Counted from the first letter of the stretch, positions 41,415-50,882 are shown. The stretch is 64,000 nt of DNA from Desulfovibrio sp. Fe33 (GCF_028532725.1 NZ_JAQKGU010000006.1:1-64000), one strand, 5' to 3'. The notes: generated by a model not told the origin, from the letters alone. Translations and numbers: made by a program.

Positions 41415-42077
41415 CTATTTCCCGGCCACGGAATCCTTGTCCGGGGAAACTGGCTCGGCGGGCGTATTGACCGTGATGTAGTCCACCACATCCGCGAGTC
41501 CGTTGACTTCGGAGGCGATGGCCAGGGCGGCGGTTTTCTGGTGGTAGTCCCGTGCGCTGCCGATGAGAACCGCGTGTCCCCGGATAACCTCCACGCGGAG
41601 GTCCGCTCCTTCGAGTCGTTTGGTCTCGTCGAACCGGCCGCGCAGTTCCTTGAGCAGAAGTTCGTCGCGGGCCGCGTCCCGGGCGGCCGTCCTGGGCGGT
41701 GCCGCCGGGTAGAATTTGCAGGTGATGGTCTTGACGCCGTCCACGGTGGCCGCCGTGCGTATGGCGTAATCCGCCACGTTGCGGCTTTGCACCTGGCCAA
41801 CGAGATAGGCCTTGCCGTTGAAGACGTGCGCGGAGAGATGGAGTCCGTTCAGTTCGAGCCGTTCGCGCAGCCGCCGTTCGGTCTGGACGTCGCGGACGAT
41901 GCGCAGGCTGCCGCCGTCAACGTTGTCGCGCGGCAGGTATTCGTCGGCCATGACCACGGCGTCGTAGCCGGTCATGGCCCCTCCGGCCACCTGCACGGCG
42001 GGGTAGAGCGCGCATCCGGCGAGGAGCGCGGAGAGGAGGACGGCCAAAGCCGCCATGTACGTTTTTTCGGGCAGCAT
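41415..42077 (-). CDS. BON-domain lipoprotein (OsmY/DolP-like)
   Basis: The 220-residue protein has a lipoprotein signal ending LLAGC (Cys about residue 22) and two BON domains: one around LRERLELNGLHLSAHVFNGKAYLVGQVQS and one around LRVEVIRGHAVLIGSARDYHQ. BON lipoproteins such as DolP bind anionic phospholipid and support outer-membrane integrity. It is the last gene in a run with a PAP2 phosphatase and an ArnT-like transferase, 53 bp after the latter. Confidence 0.88.
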   Translation of the reverse strand: MLPEKTYMAALAVLLSALLAGCALYPAVQVAGGAMTGYDAVVMADEYLPRDNVDGGSLRIVRDVQTERRLRERLELNGLHLSAHVFNGKAYLVGQVQSRNVADYAIRTAATVDGVKTITCKFYPAAPPRTAARDAARDELLLKELRGRFDETKRLEGADLRVEVIRGHAVLIGSARDYHQKTAALAIASEVNGLADVVDYITVNTPAEPVSPDKDSVAGK

Positions 42078-42130
42078 TGACCCGAAAGTATAGTCGAACG
42101 TCTAGAGATTGTCTAACACAATCGCCGCAA

Positions 42131-43750
42131 TCAACCTTTGATGGCCAGGATGTGGACCAGCCCGGCAATGGACTGCCGGTCTATGACGTGGAATTCCGGC
42201 AGCCTGTCCTCGATGTCTTCCCAATGGCTGGCGCGGATGACCAGGATAACCTTGTCGCGCGCGTTCATGTCTTCGATGAGCTTGTCGTAGTTGTCGTATT
42301 CGGCGTAGTCGTGTCCGGCGTAGTATGTGTAGATGCCGGAGTAGACCCGGGCGGAGAACGGCGTGTAGCCGTGTTCGATGTAGTCGCCCAGGATCAGGGC
42401 CTGGCGGCGGGGGCTCATGGCGTCGTCAAGAGAGGGCGCGGCGAGCAGGCCCACCGGGTATATCCAGAGGATCATGGCCAGGGCGCAGGTCATGAGCGCG
42501 GCGCGGTATTCCCTGGCCCGCATGGAGACGATGGCCGCGCCGCCGAGAATGAGGACTCCGGCGCAGATGCCCATGCCGCGCACCGGCACCGGGATGGGGA
42601 TGAGGTCGCCGACAAGGAGCAGAACCGCGCCGAGCACGATCCACAGGCCGCCCACCAGCGTCCAGAGTCTGGCGGCCCGGGCCGCGGCCATGGTTCGCAG
42701 GTCGTCGGCGATGAGGATGGCGAGCGGCGGGAACATGGGCAGGACGTAGATGAACACCTTGCCGCTCAGGCTCGAAAGAAAGATGAAGGTGGCCGCGAAC
42801 ATGATCCAGAGCATGGTTTTCGCTCCGGCCTGACGTCGCCCGCCCCACAGCGTTCCCCAGAACGAGAGGGAGAAGAGCCGCTTCACCGGCGCGGTGAACA
42901 GGGCCAGGGTCCACGGCATCCAGGCCAGGGGGAAGGCCGCGAAGTACCACCAGAACGGTTCCCTGTGGTGAAAGGTGTGGGTGGCCCTTTCGAGGATCTG
43001 CTTGCCGAGAACGGTGTTTATCAGGAAGGCCGGTCCTTCCGCCAGGACAACGCCCGCCACCCAGGCGGCGAGCATGCCGAGCATGACCAGCACGCCGAGG
43101 CCCGTGCGCCGCGAGAGCAGCCGCTTGGCTTCGCCCTTGAAGAGCAGGAACAGGGAGATGTTGACCAGGGGGAACAGGAAGCCGAGCGGTCCCTTGACCA
43201 AGGTGGCCGCGCCGGCCAGGGCGAATCCCAGGACCGGCCACCATCCTTCGTTCTTGCCGGTGTATGCTCGGTAGAAGACGGCGTGGCTGAGGACGATCAG
43301 GGCCGCGAACAGCAGGTCCATGCGGGAGTAATGCAGCAGGGCGGCAACCACGAAGGTGGACAGCAGGATCAGGGTGGATGCCAGGGACGTGGTCTTGTCG
43401 AATTTGAGCATCCGGGCCAGGGCGTAGGCGGCGAACAGGAAGAATAGGCCCGACAGGGCGGCGCCGAGGAAGAAGACCGCCGGGGCGTCGAACGGGGTGA
43501 GCTTGTCCAGCACCCAGAGGAACCAGAAATAGACCGGGGGCTTGTCGGGGTACGCCTGGCCGTTGAGAGCCAGGACCATCCACTTACCGTTGACGGCCAG
43601 GTTGTTGTAGGCGTCGGCGTAGCGGACTTCGTCCGAGAACCACAGGGCGCGGTTGTTCAGGGCGAACCATGTCTGGGCCAGCACGGCCAGGGTCATGGTC
43701 AGCCAGGGGTGGTTTTCAAGCCGGGTCCAGACGGTGCGAAGGACGCTCAT
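42131..43750 (-). CDS. ArnT-like/GT39 glycosyltransferase
   Basis: The 539-residue membrane enzyme has about twelve hydrophobic segments. The first periplasmic loop carries LWFSDEVRYADAYNN (the acidic DE pair) and YPDKPPVYFWFL, hallmarks of the ArnT/PMT family, which transfer sugars from polyprenyl phosphate donors to lipid A or proteins. With the PAP2 phosphatase next door it may remodel lipid A. It starts one base after the PAP2 gene stop. Confidence 0.87.
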   Translation of the reverse strand: MSVLRTVWTRLENHPWLTMTLAVLAQTWFALNNRALWFSDEVRYADAYNNLAVNGKWMVLALNGQAYPDKPPVYFWFLWVLDKLTPFDAPAVFFLGAALSGLFFLFAAYALARMLKFDKTTSLASTLILLSTFVVAALLHYSRMDLLFAALIVLSHAVFYRAYTGKNEGWWPVLGFALAGAATLVKGPLGFLFPLVNISLFLLFKGEAKRLLSRRTGLGVLVMLGMLAAWVAGVVLAEGPAFLINTVLGKQILERATHTFHHREPFWWYFAAFPLAWMPWTLALFTAPVKRLFSLSFWGTLWGGRRQAGAKTMLWIMFAATFIFLSSLSGKVFIYVLPMFPPLAILIADDLRTMAAARAARLWTLVGGLWIVLGAVLLLVGDLIPIPVPVRGMGICAGVLILGGAAIVSMRAREYRAALMTCALAMILWIYPVGLLAAPSLDDAMSPRRQALILGDYIEHGYTPFSARVYSGIYTYYAGHDYAEYDNYDKLIEDMNARDKVILVIRASHWEDIEDRLPEFHVIDRQSIAGLVHILAIKG

Positions 43751-43751
43751 T

Positions 43752-44372
43752 TCATGATCTCCTGAAAAGCGAGGATTCGGCGATGATTACGGCGGCGAAT
43801 CCGCCCAGGCTGCCGAGCAGCCAGCCGAAGAAAACGTCGGTGGGATGGTGCCAGCCTAGATAGATGCGCGAAAATCCGGCCAGGCCTACGAACAGGCCGA
43901 GCAGGACGGGGACCGCCTGTTTCGACGCGCGCAACGCCAGCGGCAAGGTCCAGCCGGTGATCTCGGTGGTGTGTCCCGAAGGCAGGGAGGCATGGGAATA
44001 CTCCCCGGACAGGGGCGCGAACCAGCGGCCGCCGTCGGGGCGGGGCCTGCCGATGACGTATTTGGTGAAATGCACGGCCAGACCGGCGACCAGTCCCTGC
44101 ACCACGAGCAGGACGAGCACGAAGCGCAGCCGTTCGCGGTCGCCCGACCTCCAGGCGATGAAGAGCATCGCCGCGTAATACACGTAGAAGACGGGGTTGC
44201 ACCAGTTGGTGACGAAACGCATGAACGCGGCGAATCCCGCGTGGGCGGCGCGATGGTCCTTGAAGAACACGATCACGTCCCGTTCGTTGTCGAAACCGAA
44301 CCAGAGGGCTGCCAGGATGAGCAGGAGGGGCGCGGAGTAAAGCGCCCAATGTTTCAGGGAAGTACAGCTCAT
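43752..44372 (-). CDS. PAP2-family membrane phosphatase
   Basis: The 206-residue protein has five or six membrane segments and the full PAP2 signature: KYVIGRPRP (about 101-109), PSGHTTE (about 130-136) and SRIYLGWHHPTDV (about 168-180). Members dephosphorylate lipid A, undecaprenyl diphosphate or phosphatidylglycerol phosphate on the periplasmic side. Adjacent to an ArnT-like gene, a lipid A or polyprenyl phosphate substrate is likely. Confidence 0.9.
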   Translation of the reverse strand: MSCTSLKHWALYSAPLLLILAALWFGFDNERDVIVFFKDHRAAHAGFAAFMRFVTNWCNPVFYVYYAAMLFIAWRSGDRERLRFVLVLLVVQGLVAGLAVHFTKYVIGRPRPDGGRWFAPLSGEYSHASLPSGHTTEITGWTLPLALRASKQAVPVLLGLFVGLAGFSRIYLGWHHPTDVFFGWLLGSLGGFAAVIIAESSLFRRS

Positions 44373-44422
44373 GCGAGTTTATAAGCCATCGGGAGAACCC
44401 GGGCAAGTCGGGCGGCGGGGCG

Positions 44423-44620
44423 TTACGACTCGCTGTCTCCGTCGGAGGGATAGGGTTTGTGCGTGTAGCGGGCCCAGATTTCCGGACTCGCGTTCAGTTC
44501 CTTGAGGATGTCGGTCATGTCCTTGCCTTCCTGTTTCCAATATTTGTCGGCATTGTCGGAACACTCGAAGGGGATGACCAAGGTGCCGTCCTCGGTCAGG
44601 AAGGGTTTCTTTTCGTCCAT
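44423..44620 (-). CDS. Small acidic protein, 65 residues, unknown function
   Basis: MDEKKPFLTEDGTLVIPFECSDNADKYWKQ is a clean soluble frame with acidic character, one cysteine and a conserved-looking WKQEGKDMTDILKELNAS helix. No motif recognised. It starts the run leading to the PAP2, ArnT-like and BON genes, or may stand alone. Confidence 0.65.
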   Translation of the reverse strand: MDEKKPFLTEDGTLVIPFECSDNADKYWKQEGKDMTDILKELNASPEIWARYTHKPYPSDGDSES

Positions 44621-44708
44621 GGCGAGGGACTATTTCATGGAACCGGCGCAATGACAAGCGTCGGTTGATTCATCCGTGTTTGCGGGAAGTTGGAACGCCG
44701 CGTCCGGA

Positions 44709-46478
44709 TCAGGCGACGGCCTGATCGTCCGGGGGCAGGCAGACCTTGCGGTCGATCTCCCGGACCTTTTTGAGGATGCATCTGCCGATGCGTTTGAGTT
44801 CGCCCAGATCCTTTGCCTCGTAAGCGAACTTGGCCCGCGTCAGTCCGGCGAGGTCCACGATCTCGTTGAACAGGTACGGGGCATAGAGCGGGTCCTGCTT
44901 GATGAACAGCTCCATGCGGTTGAGCGCCTCATGCACGCTCTTCTGATTCGCCTTGAGATTTTTGAAGAGCTTGCCGAGGTGCTTTTCCATATTATGGAGG
45001 GAGGTGGTCCACATGGGCGAGCGCGGGTCCATGCGCAGGGGCGGGGCGTTGTGCCGGCAGGCGCGGAGGTCGCCCAGGAAACGCTCGACCGCGCCCGGCG
45101 CAGAGGCCAGAACGCCCTGCGCATAGGCCGTCTCCACGTCCACGACCTTGGTTCCCTCGATGGGGACGCCGCCGCCGTAGAGATTGTACACGGGAAATTC
45201 GGATTGCTTGAGGTCTCCCTCCAGCTCGCGTTTTGCGGTCATGTACTGCACCGTGGTCAGGATTTCCTCGCCGTCCATGTTTTTGGTGGTCTGGTGCCAG
45301 GACTTGAGGCGCATGTTGGTGGTTTGGTTGTGATGGCCGCCAGAGTGGGAGCGTCCGTTGATCCAGGCGTAGTCCTGCCCGGCCAGGAGCAGGTGGGAAA
45401 CGCCGCAATAGCGCAGGAAGCGCGACAGGGTGACGGACACGTTGCCGCCCGCGTCCAGAACCAGGTCCCGTTCCTTGAGGACGTAGGTGCCCACGCCGCC
45501 CACCGTCCACAGGGGCAGGGTGGGGCCGGGGTACCGTTTGAGGATCATGGGGTCGATTTTCGTGGAATAGATAAGCGGCACATCCTGGACGAAGTCGGGG
45601 TCCAGTCTTTCGAACACCTTGAGCATGGACGAGTCGTAGTCGATGGCCGCGCACAGGTGCGGCCTGATGCCGAGCGTCTGGAGGGACGGAAGGGTTTGCA
45701 GGGCGCAGGTGTAGAGCACATGCCCCGTTTTTTCCTTGAGCAGGGGGGCCATGATTTCCAGGGACGGCCCCGCGCCGAGGATGACCGCGCCCACGCCCGC
45801 GCCCTTGCCTTCCATGGGCTTGAGGCTGCCGTCGCGCATGGCCTTGGCGAAGTTGTCGATCTCGTTGCCGACCATGACGTCCTGCCGGTGGCGCAGGGTG
45901 GACAGCTCCAGGGAGAAATTTTCGAGCGAGTTTTTCAGCCAGGTGGACCAGCGGGCGTATTCCGGCCCGAGTTGGCGGCTGGGAATGTCGTTCTTGAGGT
46001 GAATACGGCCGTAGATGAATTGCAGGTCGAGGTTGCGGACCACTTCCGACAGGAAGCGCTCGTCCGGAATCATGATGTGGAGTTTTTTGCGTTCGAAGAA
46101 GGGGCGGTAATCGGTCTGACCCAGGCAGGCCAGGAGCATTTCCGGCCGGGGTTCGAGAAGCATGACCTTGTGCGTGTCCGGCGTGTTGCCGAGCACGTGG
46201 TTCACGCCGTACCCCAGATTGGAGCCGACGATGAACGTGGCCGAGGTCACGGCTTTTTCCGGCGTCACCCAGTTGCCGTACAATCCTTGGGGCGGGAGGG
46301 ATTCGAGGATTCCCTTGCCGCTATCCATACGCCAGTCGAGCAGCCCGAATTCGTTGACGAACAGGCCGCTTCGCAGTTTGTCTTCATCGAACGGCCGGGA
46401 GGAGAGCCACTGGAAGATGGGATTCCCAGTGCGTTGCAGGTATTCGATGTTGTCTTTCAGAAACGGGTACGGATTCAT
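44709..46478 (-). CDS. Motility-associated (Maf/DUF115) glycosyltransferase
   Basis: The 589-residue protein has the DUF115/MptE-like core: GNWVTPEKAVTSATFIVGSNLGYGVNHVL in the N-terminal part and AVILGAGPSLEIMAPLLKE near 255, LAGQDYAWINGRSHS near 375 in the central nucleotide-sugar domain. Maf proteins attach nonulosonic acids or related sugars to flagellin. No flagellin gene or nonulosonate genes are in the window. Start ATG 46478 has AGAGG upstream; a longer frame adds an unlikely N-terminus. Confidence 0.85.
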   Translation of the reverse strand: MNPYPFLKDNIEYLQRTGNPIFQWLSSRPFDEDKLRSGLFVNEFGLLDWRMDSGKGILESLPPQGLYGNWVTPEKAVTSATFIVGSNLGYGVNHVLGNTPDTHKVMLLEPRPEMLLACLGQTDYRPFFERKKLHIMIPDERFLSEVVRNLDLQFIYGRIHLKNDIPSRQLGPEYARWSTWLKNSLENFSLELSTLRHRQDVMVGNEIDNFAKAMRDGSLKPMEGKGAGVGAVILGAGPSLEIMAPLLKEKTGHVLYTCALQTLPSLQTLGIRPHLCAAIDYDSSMLKVFERLDPDFVQDVPLIYSTKIDPMILKRYPGPTLPLWTVGGVGTYVLKERDLVLDAGGNVSVTLSRFLRYCGVSHLLLAGQDYAWINGRSHSGGHHNQTTNMRLKSWHQTTKNMDGEEILTTVQYMTAKRELEGDLKQSEFPVYNLYGGGVPIEGTKVVDVETAYAQGVLASAPGAVERFLGDLRACRHNAPPLRMDPRSPMWTTSLHNMEKHLGKLFKNLKANQKSVHEALNRMELFIKQDPLYAPYLFNEIVDLAGLTRAKFAYEAKDLGELKRIGRCILKKVREIDRKVCLPPDDQAVA

Positions 46479-46617
46479 GGCGCGGCCTCTCATGCTCAAA
46501 AAATGGACGGTGACGAGGAGAAAATGCAGATTGTATGCCAGTTGCGTCATGCCTTTTTTTGCCCTAGGGTGCGGGCATCCATTTCCAATCCAAACCGCAT
46601 GATTTCAGGGCGCTGCG

Positions 46618-48897
46618 ATGAACAAGAACCTGCTCGAACTGATCGGCGACACGCCGCTGGTGGAGATACGCCGCCTCAACCCCAATCCGAACGTCAGGAT
46701 TTTGGCCAAGATCGAGAGCCGCAATCCCGGCGGGTCCATCAAGGACCGCGTGGCCGCGGCCATGATCGAGGCCGCGGAAAAGTCGGGTGAGCTGACCGGA
46801 GACAAGATCATCATCGAGGCCACCTCGGGCAATACCGGCGTGGGGCTGGCCATGGTTGCGGCCATCAAGGGCTATCGCATCAAGCTCATCATGCCCGAGA
46901 CGGCCAGCGAAGAACGCAAGATGATCATGGCCGCCTACGGCGCGGAGCTGGAACTGACCCCCGGCCATCTGGCCACCGACGGGGCCATCGAGCAGGCCTA
47001 CCGCTACGCCCGCGAGGAACCGGAAAAGTATGTGCTCATGGACCAGTACAACAACCTGGCCTCCATACAGGCGCACTACATGGGCACCGGGCTGGAAATC
47101 TGGAACCAGACCGGCGGCGCGGTGACGCACTGCGTCATGACCCTCGGCACCTCGGGCACGGCCATGGGCATCGCCAAGAGGCTGCACGAGATGGGCGACG
47201 TCTACGTGGCCGCAGTGGAGCCCTATGCGGGCCACAAGATCCAGGGCCTCAAGAACATGCTCGAATCCTATCCGCCGGGCATCTATGACAAGACCGCCCT
47301 GGACGAGGTCCTGCACGTCGAGGACGAGGTCGCCTTCGAGAACTGCCGCAGACTCGCCCGCGAGGAGGGCATTTTCGCGGGCATGAGTTCGGGCGCGGCT
47401 CTCGGCGGCGCCTTGCAGTTGGCCGAACGTCTGGACAAGGGGCTCATCGTGGTCATCTTCCCCGACTCCGGCGAGCGGTATCTGTCCACCCACCTGTACC
47501 GTCGGCGGTCCGGCAGCGGCGTGACGATTTTCGACATGGCGTCCAACGCCGGGAAGATGCTCAACACCGGCAACGGGCTGGGCGCGTACACCATGGGGCC
47601 GAGCCTGGACAATCCTGACGGCCTGGATTCCTGGCGCAGGCTGGTGCTGCTCGACGTGTTCATCCGTCACCTGGCCGGGCGCGGCGTGGAGGCCGTGGGC
47701 GTGGCAGGGCTGACCGACATGGACGACCGCACCCTGGCGGCCGCCCGCGAAACGGGCATGGACCGGGCCTCCCTAGCCGAAGCCCGGCGAGAGACGATTC
47801 TGGAGCGCGGCCGTGTCATGGGGTTGTCGGATTCCCTGAAATTTCCCCTGTCCTCGGCGAGTAACGAGACCGCCCTGAATTTGTGCCGCAAGCTTCTGGG
47901 CAAGGGGTTGGCCTACGAGAAGTTGCGTTCCGTGTATTTCGACGTGTTCCGCGACAAGCGGTACGGCGAGATCGGCACCGTGGACATGGACAAGGTGTCC
48001 GGCGGCCGCACCGTGGACCTGGACGCCTACGTCAAGGACAACCCCCTCGATTTCACGCTGCTCAAGCGTGCCTCGCTCATGGACCTGAAACGCGGTGAAG
48101 TGCTGGAGACCCCGTGGGGCAACGTGCGTCCGAGCTGGTTCCTGCAACATGCGGCCATGGCCCTGGACGGGGCGGATCGCACGGATGTGATGATCGGCTC
48201 TGACAAGCATCGTTTTCCCCATCTGGAGAACCTGCGGGCCATCTGGTCCACGGCCGGGCGTGAGGTCCAGGCGTGGATGGCTTGCCAGCAGACTTCCGAG
48301 GGTGAGGGCGAGACCTTGGCGAGCGTGGCCGAAAAGCTGGGCGGCTACCGTGCGGCCCGGCTCTGGCTGCTGTCGGTGTCCCCCCGCAAGCAGTTGTGCG
48401 CGTCCGACGACAATCTGGCCATGTGGGCGCGCAACTGGCGGCGTATTCAGGAGGGCGCGGCGGCTCTCACGCTTTCACTGAGCGCGCGCGGCGACACCGT
48501 GTCCAGCAATGTGAACCAGGCCGTTTTCGATCTCAAGGCGGCCTTCAAAACGGCCATGGACGACGGCCTCAAGCTCCATACGTTCTGGCCCGCCCTGTTC
48601 AAGTTCGTCAAACAGGTCAACCATTGGGCCGCCAACGACGAACTCACCGGCGCGTCCGCTGCGGTCTGCCTCGACGAACTCAAGGCCGTCGACGTCATCC
48701 TGGCCATCCTCGATCCCGCCCAGATGCCCATTCCCTTTTCAGACCTCCCCGCCGAGGTCCAGGGCATGGTCGCCGACCGTCAGAAGGCGCGAGAAGCCAA
48801 GGACTTCGCCCTGTCGGACGAACTGCGCGACAAGATCGCGGCGGCGGGCTTCCGCGTGGAAGACACCGGCGGCGCGCCGAGGGTGTTCAAGGGGTAA
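46618..48897 (+). CDS. Cysteine synthase fused to a degenerate cysteinyl-tRNA synthetase-like domain
   Basis: The 759-residue protein is two enzymes in one frame. Residues 1-295 are a CysK/CysM-type PLP sulfhydrylase: LIGDTPLVEI, Schiff-base K42 in GGSIKDR, EATSGNTG (67-74), phosphate loop TLGTSGTAMG (175-184). Residues about 300-759 align along the whole of CysRS, from IFDM and AYTMGP through TDMDDRTL, NPLDFTLLK, PWGNVRPSW and GSDKHRFPHLEN to the C-terminal AREAKDFALSDELRDKIAAAGF. All synthetase essentials are gone: HIGH is replaced by DNPDGL (331-336), the four zinc ligands become M326, H511, L536 and L539, and KMSKS is absent. So it cannot charge tRNA in the usual way; a regulatory, tRNA-binding or persulfide-related role is open. 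ATG 46618. Divergent from the Maf gene. Confidence 0.9.
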   Translation: MNKNLLELIGDTPLVEIRRLNPNPNVRILAKIESRNPGGSIKDRVAAAMIEAAEKSGELTGDKIIIEATSGNTGVGLAMVAAIKGYRIKLIMPETASEERKMIMAAYGAELELTPGHLATDGAIEQAYRYAREEPEKYVLMDQYNNLASIQAHYMGTGLEIWNQTGGAVTHCVMTLGTSGTAMGIAKRLHEMGDVYVAAVEPYAGHKIQGLKNMLESYPPGIYDKTALDEVLHVEDEVAFENCRRLAREEGIFAGMSSGAALGGALQLAERLDKGLIVVIFPDSGERYLSTHLYRRRSGSGVTIFDMASNAGKMLNTGNGLGAYTMGPSLDNPDGLDSWRRLVLLDVFIRHLAGRGVEAVGVAGLTDMDDRTLAAARETGMDRASLAEARRETILERGRVMGLSDSLKFPLSSASNETALNLCRKLLGKGLAYEKLRSVYFDVFRDKRYGEIGTVDMDKVSGGRTVDLDAYVKDNPLDFTLLKRASLMDLKRGEVLETPWGNVRPSWFLQHAAMALDGADRTDVMIGSDKHRFPHLENLRAIWSTAGREVQAWMACQQTSEGEGETLASVAEKLGGYRAARLWLLSVSPRKQLCASDDNLAMWARNWRRIQEGAAALTLSLSARGDTVSSNVNQAVFDLKAAFKTAMDDGLKLHTFWPALFKFVKQVNHWAANDELTGASAAVCLDELKAVDVILAILDPAQMPIPFSDLPAEVQGMVADRQKAREAKDFALSDELRDKIAAAGFRVEDTGGAPRVFKG

Positions 48898-48986
48898 GGG
48901 CGCCACGCGCAACGGTCTTTTTTTGTTGATACGCGCGGCCAACCGGATGGCGAAGGTTTTTCTTAAGGCAATACAGGTTAAGTTGA

Positions 48987-50861
48987 GTGAAATATCGTCC
49001 TGAAATTGACGGGTTGAGAGCGCTGGCCGTTCTGGGAGTCCTTTTTTATCATCTTGAATGGACGGTCGTACGCGGGGGATGGCTCGGCGTAGACATTTTT
49101 TTTGTCATATCCGGTTATCTCATTTCTTCAGTCCTGCTCAGCGAGTTGCAGGCAAAGGGAAAGGTCTCCATTTCCCATTTTTATCTTCGGCGCATCCGGA
49201 GAATAGCTCCGGCGCTGCTGGTTTGCCTGACGGGTTCGTTTTTTCTGGTTCTCCCGCTGACCGGAACCGAGGCTTTTTCCCAATACCTCAAATCCGCCGT
49301 CGCAGCGCTATTCTCTGTCTCCAATATCTTCTTCTGGCAACACTCTGGGTATTTTGCCTTGGACGCCAAGTTCGTTCCCCTGCTGCATACTTGGACGCTG
49401 GGCATCGAGGAACAATTCTATATCATCATACCGGCTGTCTTCGCGGTTCTCTCCCGTTGCGCCGTGCGGCGCAGGCGGTGGGTCTGGCTTGTCTTCGGTC
49501 TGATGACAGCGATTTCGTACGTCTTTTGCAGGTACGGCCGTGGCCTAGTTTCTCCGGAGTTTTTGTTTTACATGCTCCCTTCGCGTATGTGGGAGCTGGC
49601 CCTCGGCACAATGACGGCCTTGCTGCTTGTTAAGCATCCACGCATAGGTGAAACAACTCTTGCGGGCAACATCCTCAGTTCGGCTGGGGCGTTGTTTCTG
49701 ATATTTGCCCTGGCCTTGTATACCGGGAGTACTTTTTTTGCGGAAAAGGCATTGTTTGTTTGTATAGGGACAGTCCTTTTTATAATTTGTGCCCGCGAGG
49801 GCACTTTGGCTCATAAGTTCTTTGCAATTACTCCGGTTCGATTTATCGGGAAAATTTCTTATTCATTATATCTATGGCATTGGCCGGTCATAGTGTTTTG
49901 GAATATTTTAGTATTCAAGTGTTCGATTCAAAAGACCTTTTTATTTGATTTTGGAATTATACTCGTATCGACGGGCTTGGCGACCCTTTCGTGGAAGTAC
50001 ATTGAGCAGCCTTTCCGCCGAAAAGAGAACTGGGTATCCTGTCTGCAGCGCATGTCTCCTTATGTAGTGAGTTCTGCTGCTCTTGTGATGGTCGGATTTT
50101 TCTTTTTCCCTGCCCCTGCGAACCAGGCGATATTGGATTTGAGCCTTTATCCCGAGTCCTCGTACAACGATATGACGAAGGGAAAATACCCCGCATTGGG
50201 AGAGGGGGATACTCCCATGTTTATGGTCGTCGGCGATAGCCATGCGCGAGCTTTGGCTTACGCCTTTGACGCTTTTGCGGAGCAATATGGTGTATCGGGT
50301 GTTTTGGGAACCCATGGCTCCACCGCGCCGATTCCCACCACTAAAAAAGAAAATCCTTATGCCGAACTTTGGTTGCAGTACATAAATGAGCGTAAAGTGC
50401 AGCACGTAGTCCTGGTGGGGAATTGGAGAGGCTATCTCGATTACCGGAAATTGGGGAACAGAAGCGCTTGGGCTACACAGGATTTCGCTATAGCATTCCG
50501 TCGGACGGTCAAGAAATTGATACGGACTGGCCATCATGTGTGGATTGTTGAAGATGTGCCTCGGTTTCGACGCAATCCCGTGTTCGCCGTGCGGCTCATT
50601 ACGGAGGGGTATAGAGAAACCGTTGACCGTCGCAGGCAATATGCCATCTCCAGCCTGTTCCGGGATTTTTCCTCTCCACGTCTGCATATCTTGGATCCGT
50701 GGCCAGCGTTGGTCCAAGATGAAGTCATTCGTGCCGTGAGGGACGGTTATCTGCTCTACCGTGACGGGAACCACCTGACCCCGCAGGGGGCGCAGCTCGT
50801 TAAAAACGTTTTTACTCCTCTTTTTGAAACGATCATCGGGAGTGAAAAAAAACGGAGCTGA
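48987..50861 (+). CDS. OafA/YrhL-type acyltransferase with C-terminal SGNH domain
   Basis: The 624-residue protein has an N-terminal acyltransferase-3 domain of about ten membrane segments (YRPEIDGLRALAVLGVLFYH with the catalytic-type histidine, WLGVDIFFVISGYLIS, FYLRRIRRIAPAL, HTWTLGIEEQFY) and a periplasmic SGNH esterase-like domain with VVGDSHARAL and the D/H dyad in RDGNHLTPQG near the end. It should O-acetylate LPS O-antigen or another surface glycan. GC is clearly lower than neighbours (A/T-rich codons, many TTT and ATA), suggesting transfer. GTG start at 48987. Confidence 0.88.
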   Translation: MKYRPEIDGLRALAVLGVLFYHLEWTVVRGGWLGVDIFFVISGYLISSVLLSELQAKGKVSISHFYLRRIRRIAPALLVCLTGSFFLVLPLTGTEAFSQYLKSAVAALFSVSNIFFWQHSGYFALDAKFVPLLHTWTLGIEEQFYIIIPAVFAVLSRCAVRRRRWVWLVFGLMTAISYVFCRYGRGLVSPEFLFYMLPSRMWELALGTMTALLLVKHPRIGETTLAGNILSSAGALFLIFALALYTGSTFFAEKALFVCIGTVLFIICAREGTLAHKFFAITPVRFIGKISYSLYLWHWPVIVFWNILVFKCSIQKTFLFDFGIILVSTGLATLSWKYIEQPFRRKENWVSCLQRMSPYVVSSAALVMVGFFFFPAPANQAILDLSLYPESSYNDMTKGKYPALGEGDTPMFMVVGDSHARALAYAFDAFAEQYGVSGVLGTHGSTAPIPTTKKENPYAELWLQYINERKVQHVVLVGNWRGYLDYRKLGNRSAWATQDFAIAFRRTVKKLIRTGHHVWIVEDVPRFRRNPVFAVRLITEGYRETVDRRRQYAISSLFRDFSSPRLHILDPWPALVQDEVIRAVRDGYLLYRDGNHLTPQGAQLVKNVFTPLFETIIGSEKKRS

Positions 50862-50882
50862 GTGGGCATTGCCGCCAACCTG

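Noticed and set aside
46618-48897. Possibility that the fused gene is a normal cysteinyl-tRNA synthetase read through from cysK by a sequencing error
   Set aside because: The frame is continuous without a stop or start at the junction, and the synthetase domain has lost zinc ligands, HIGH and KMSKS at separate sites, which a single error cannot explain.
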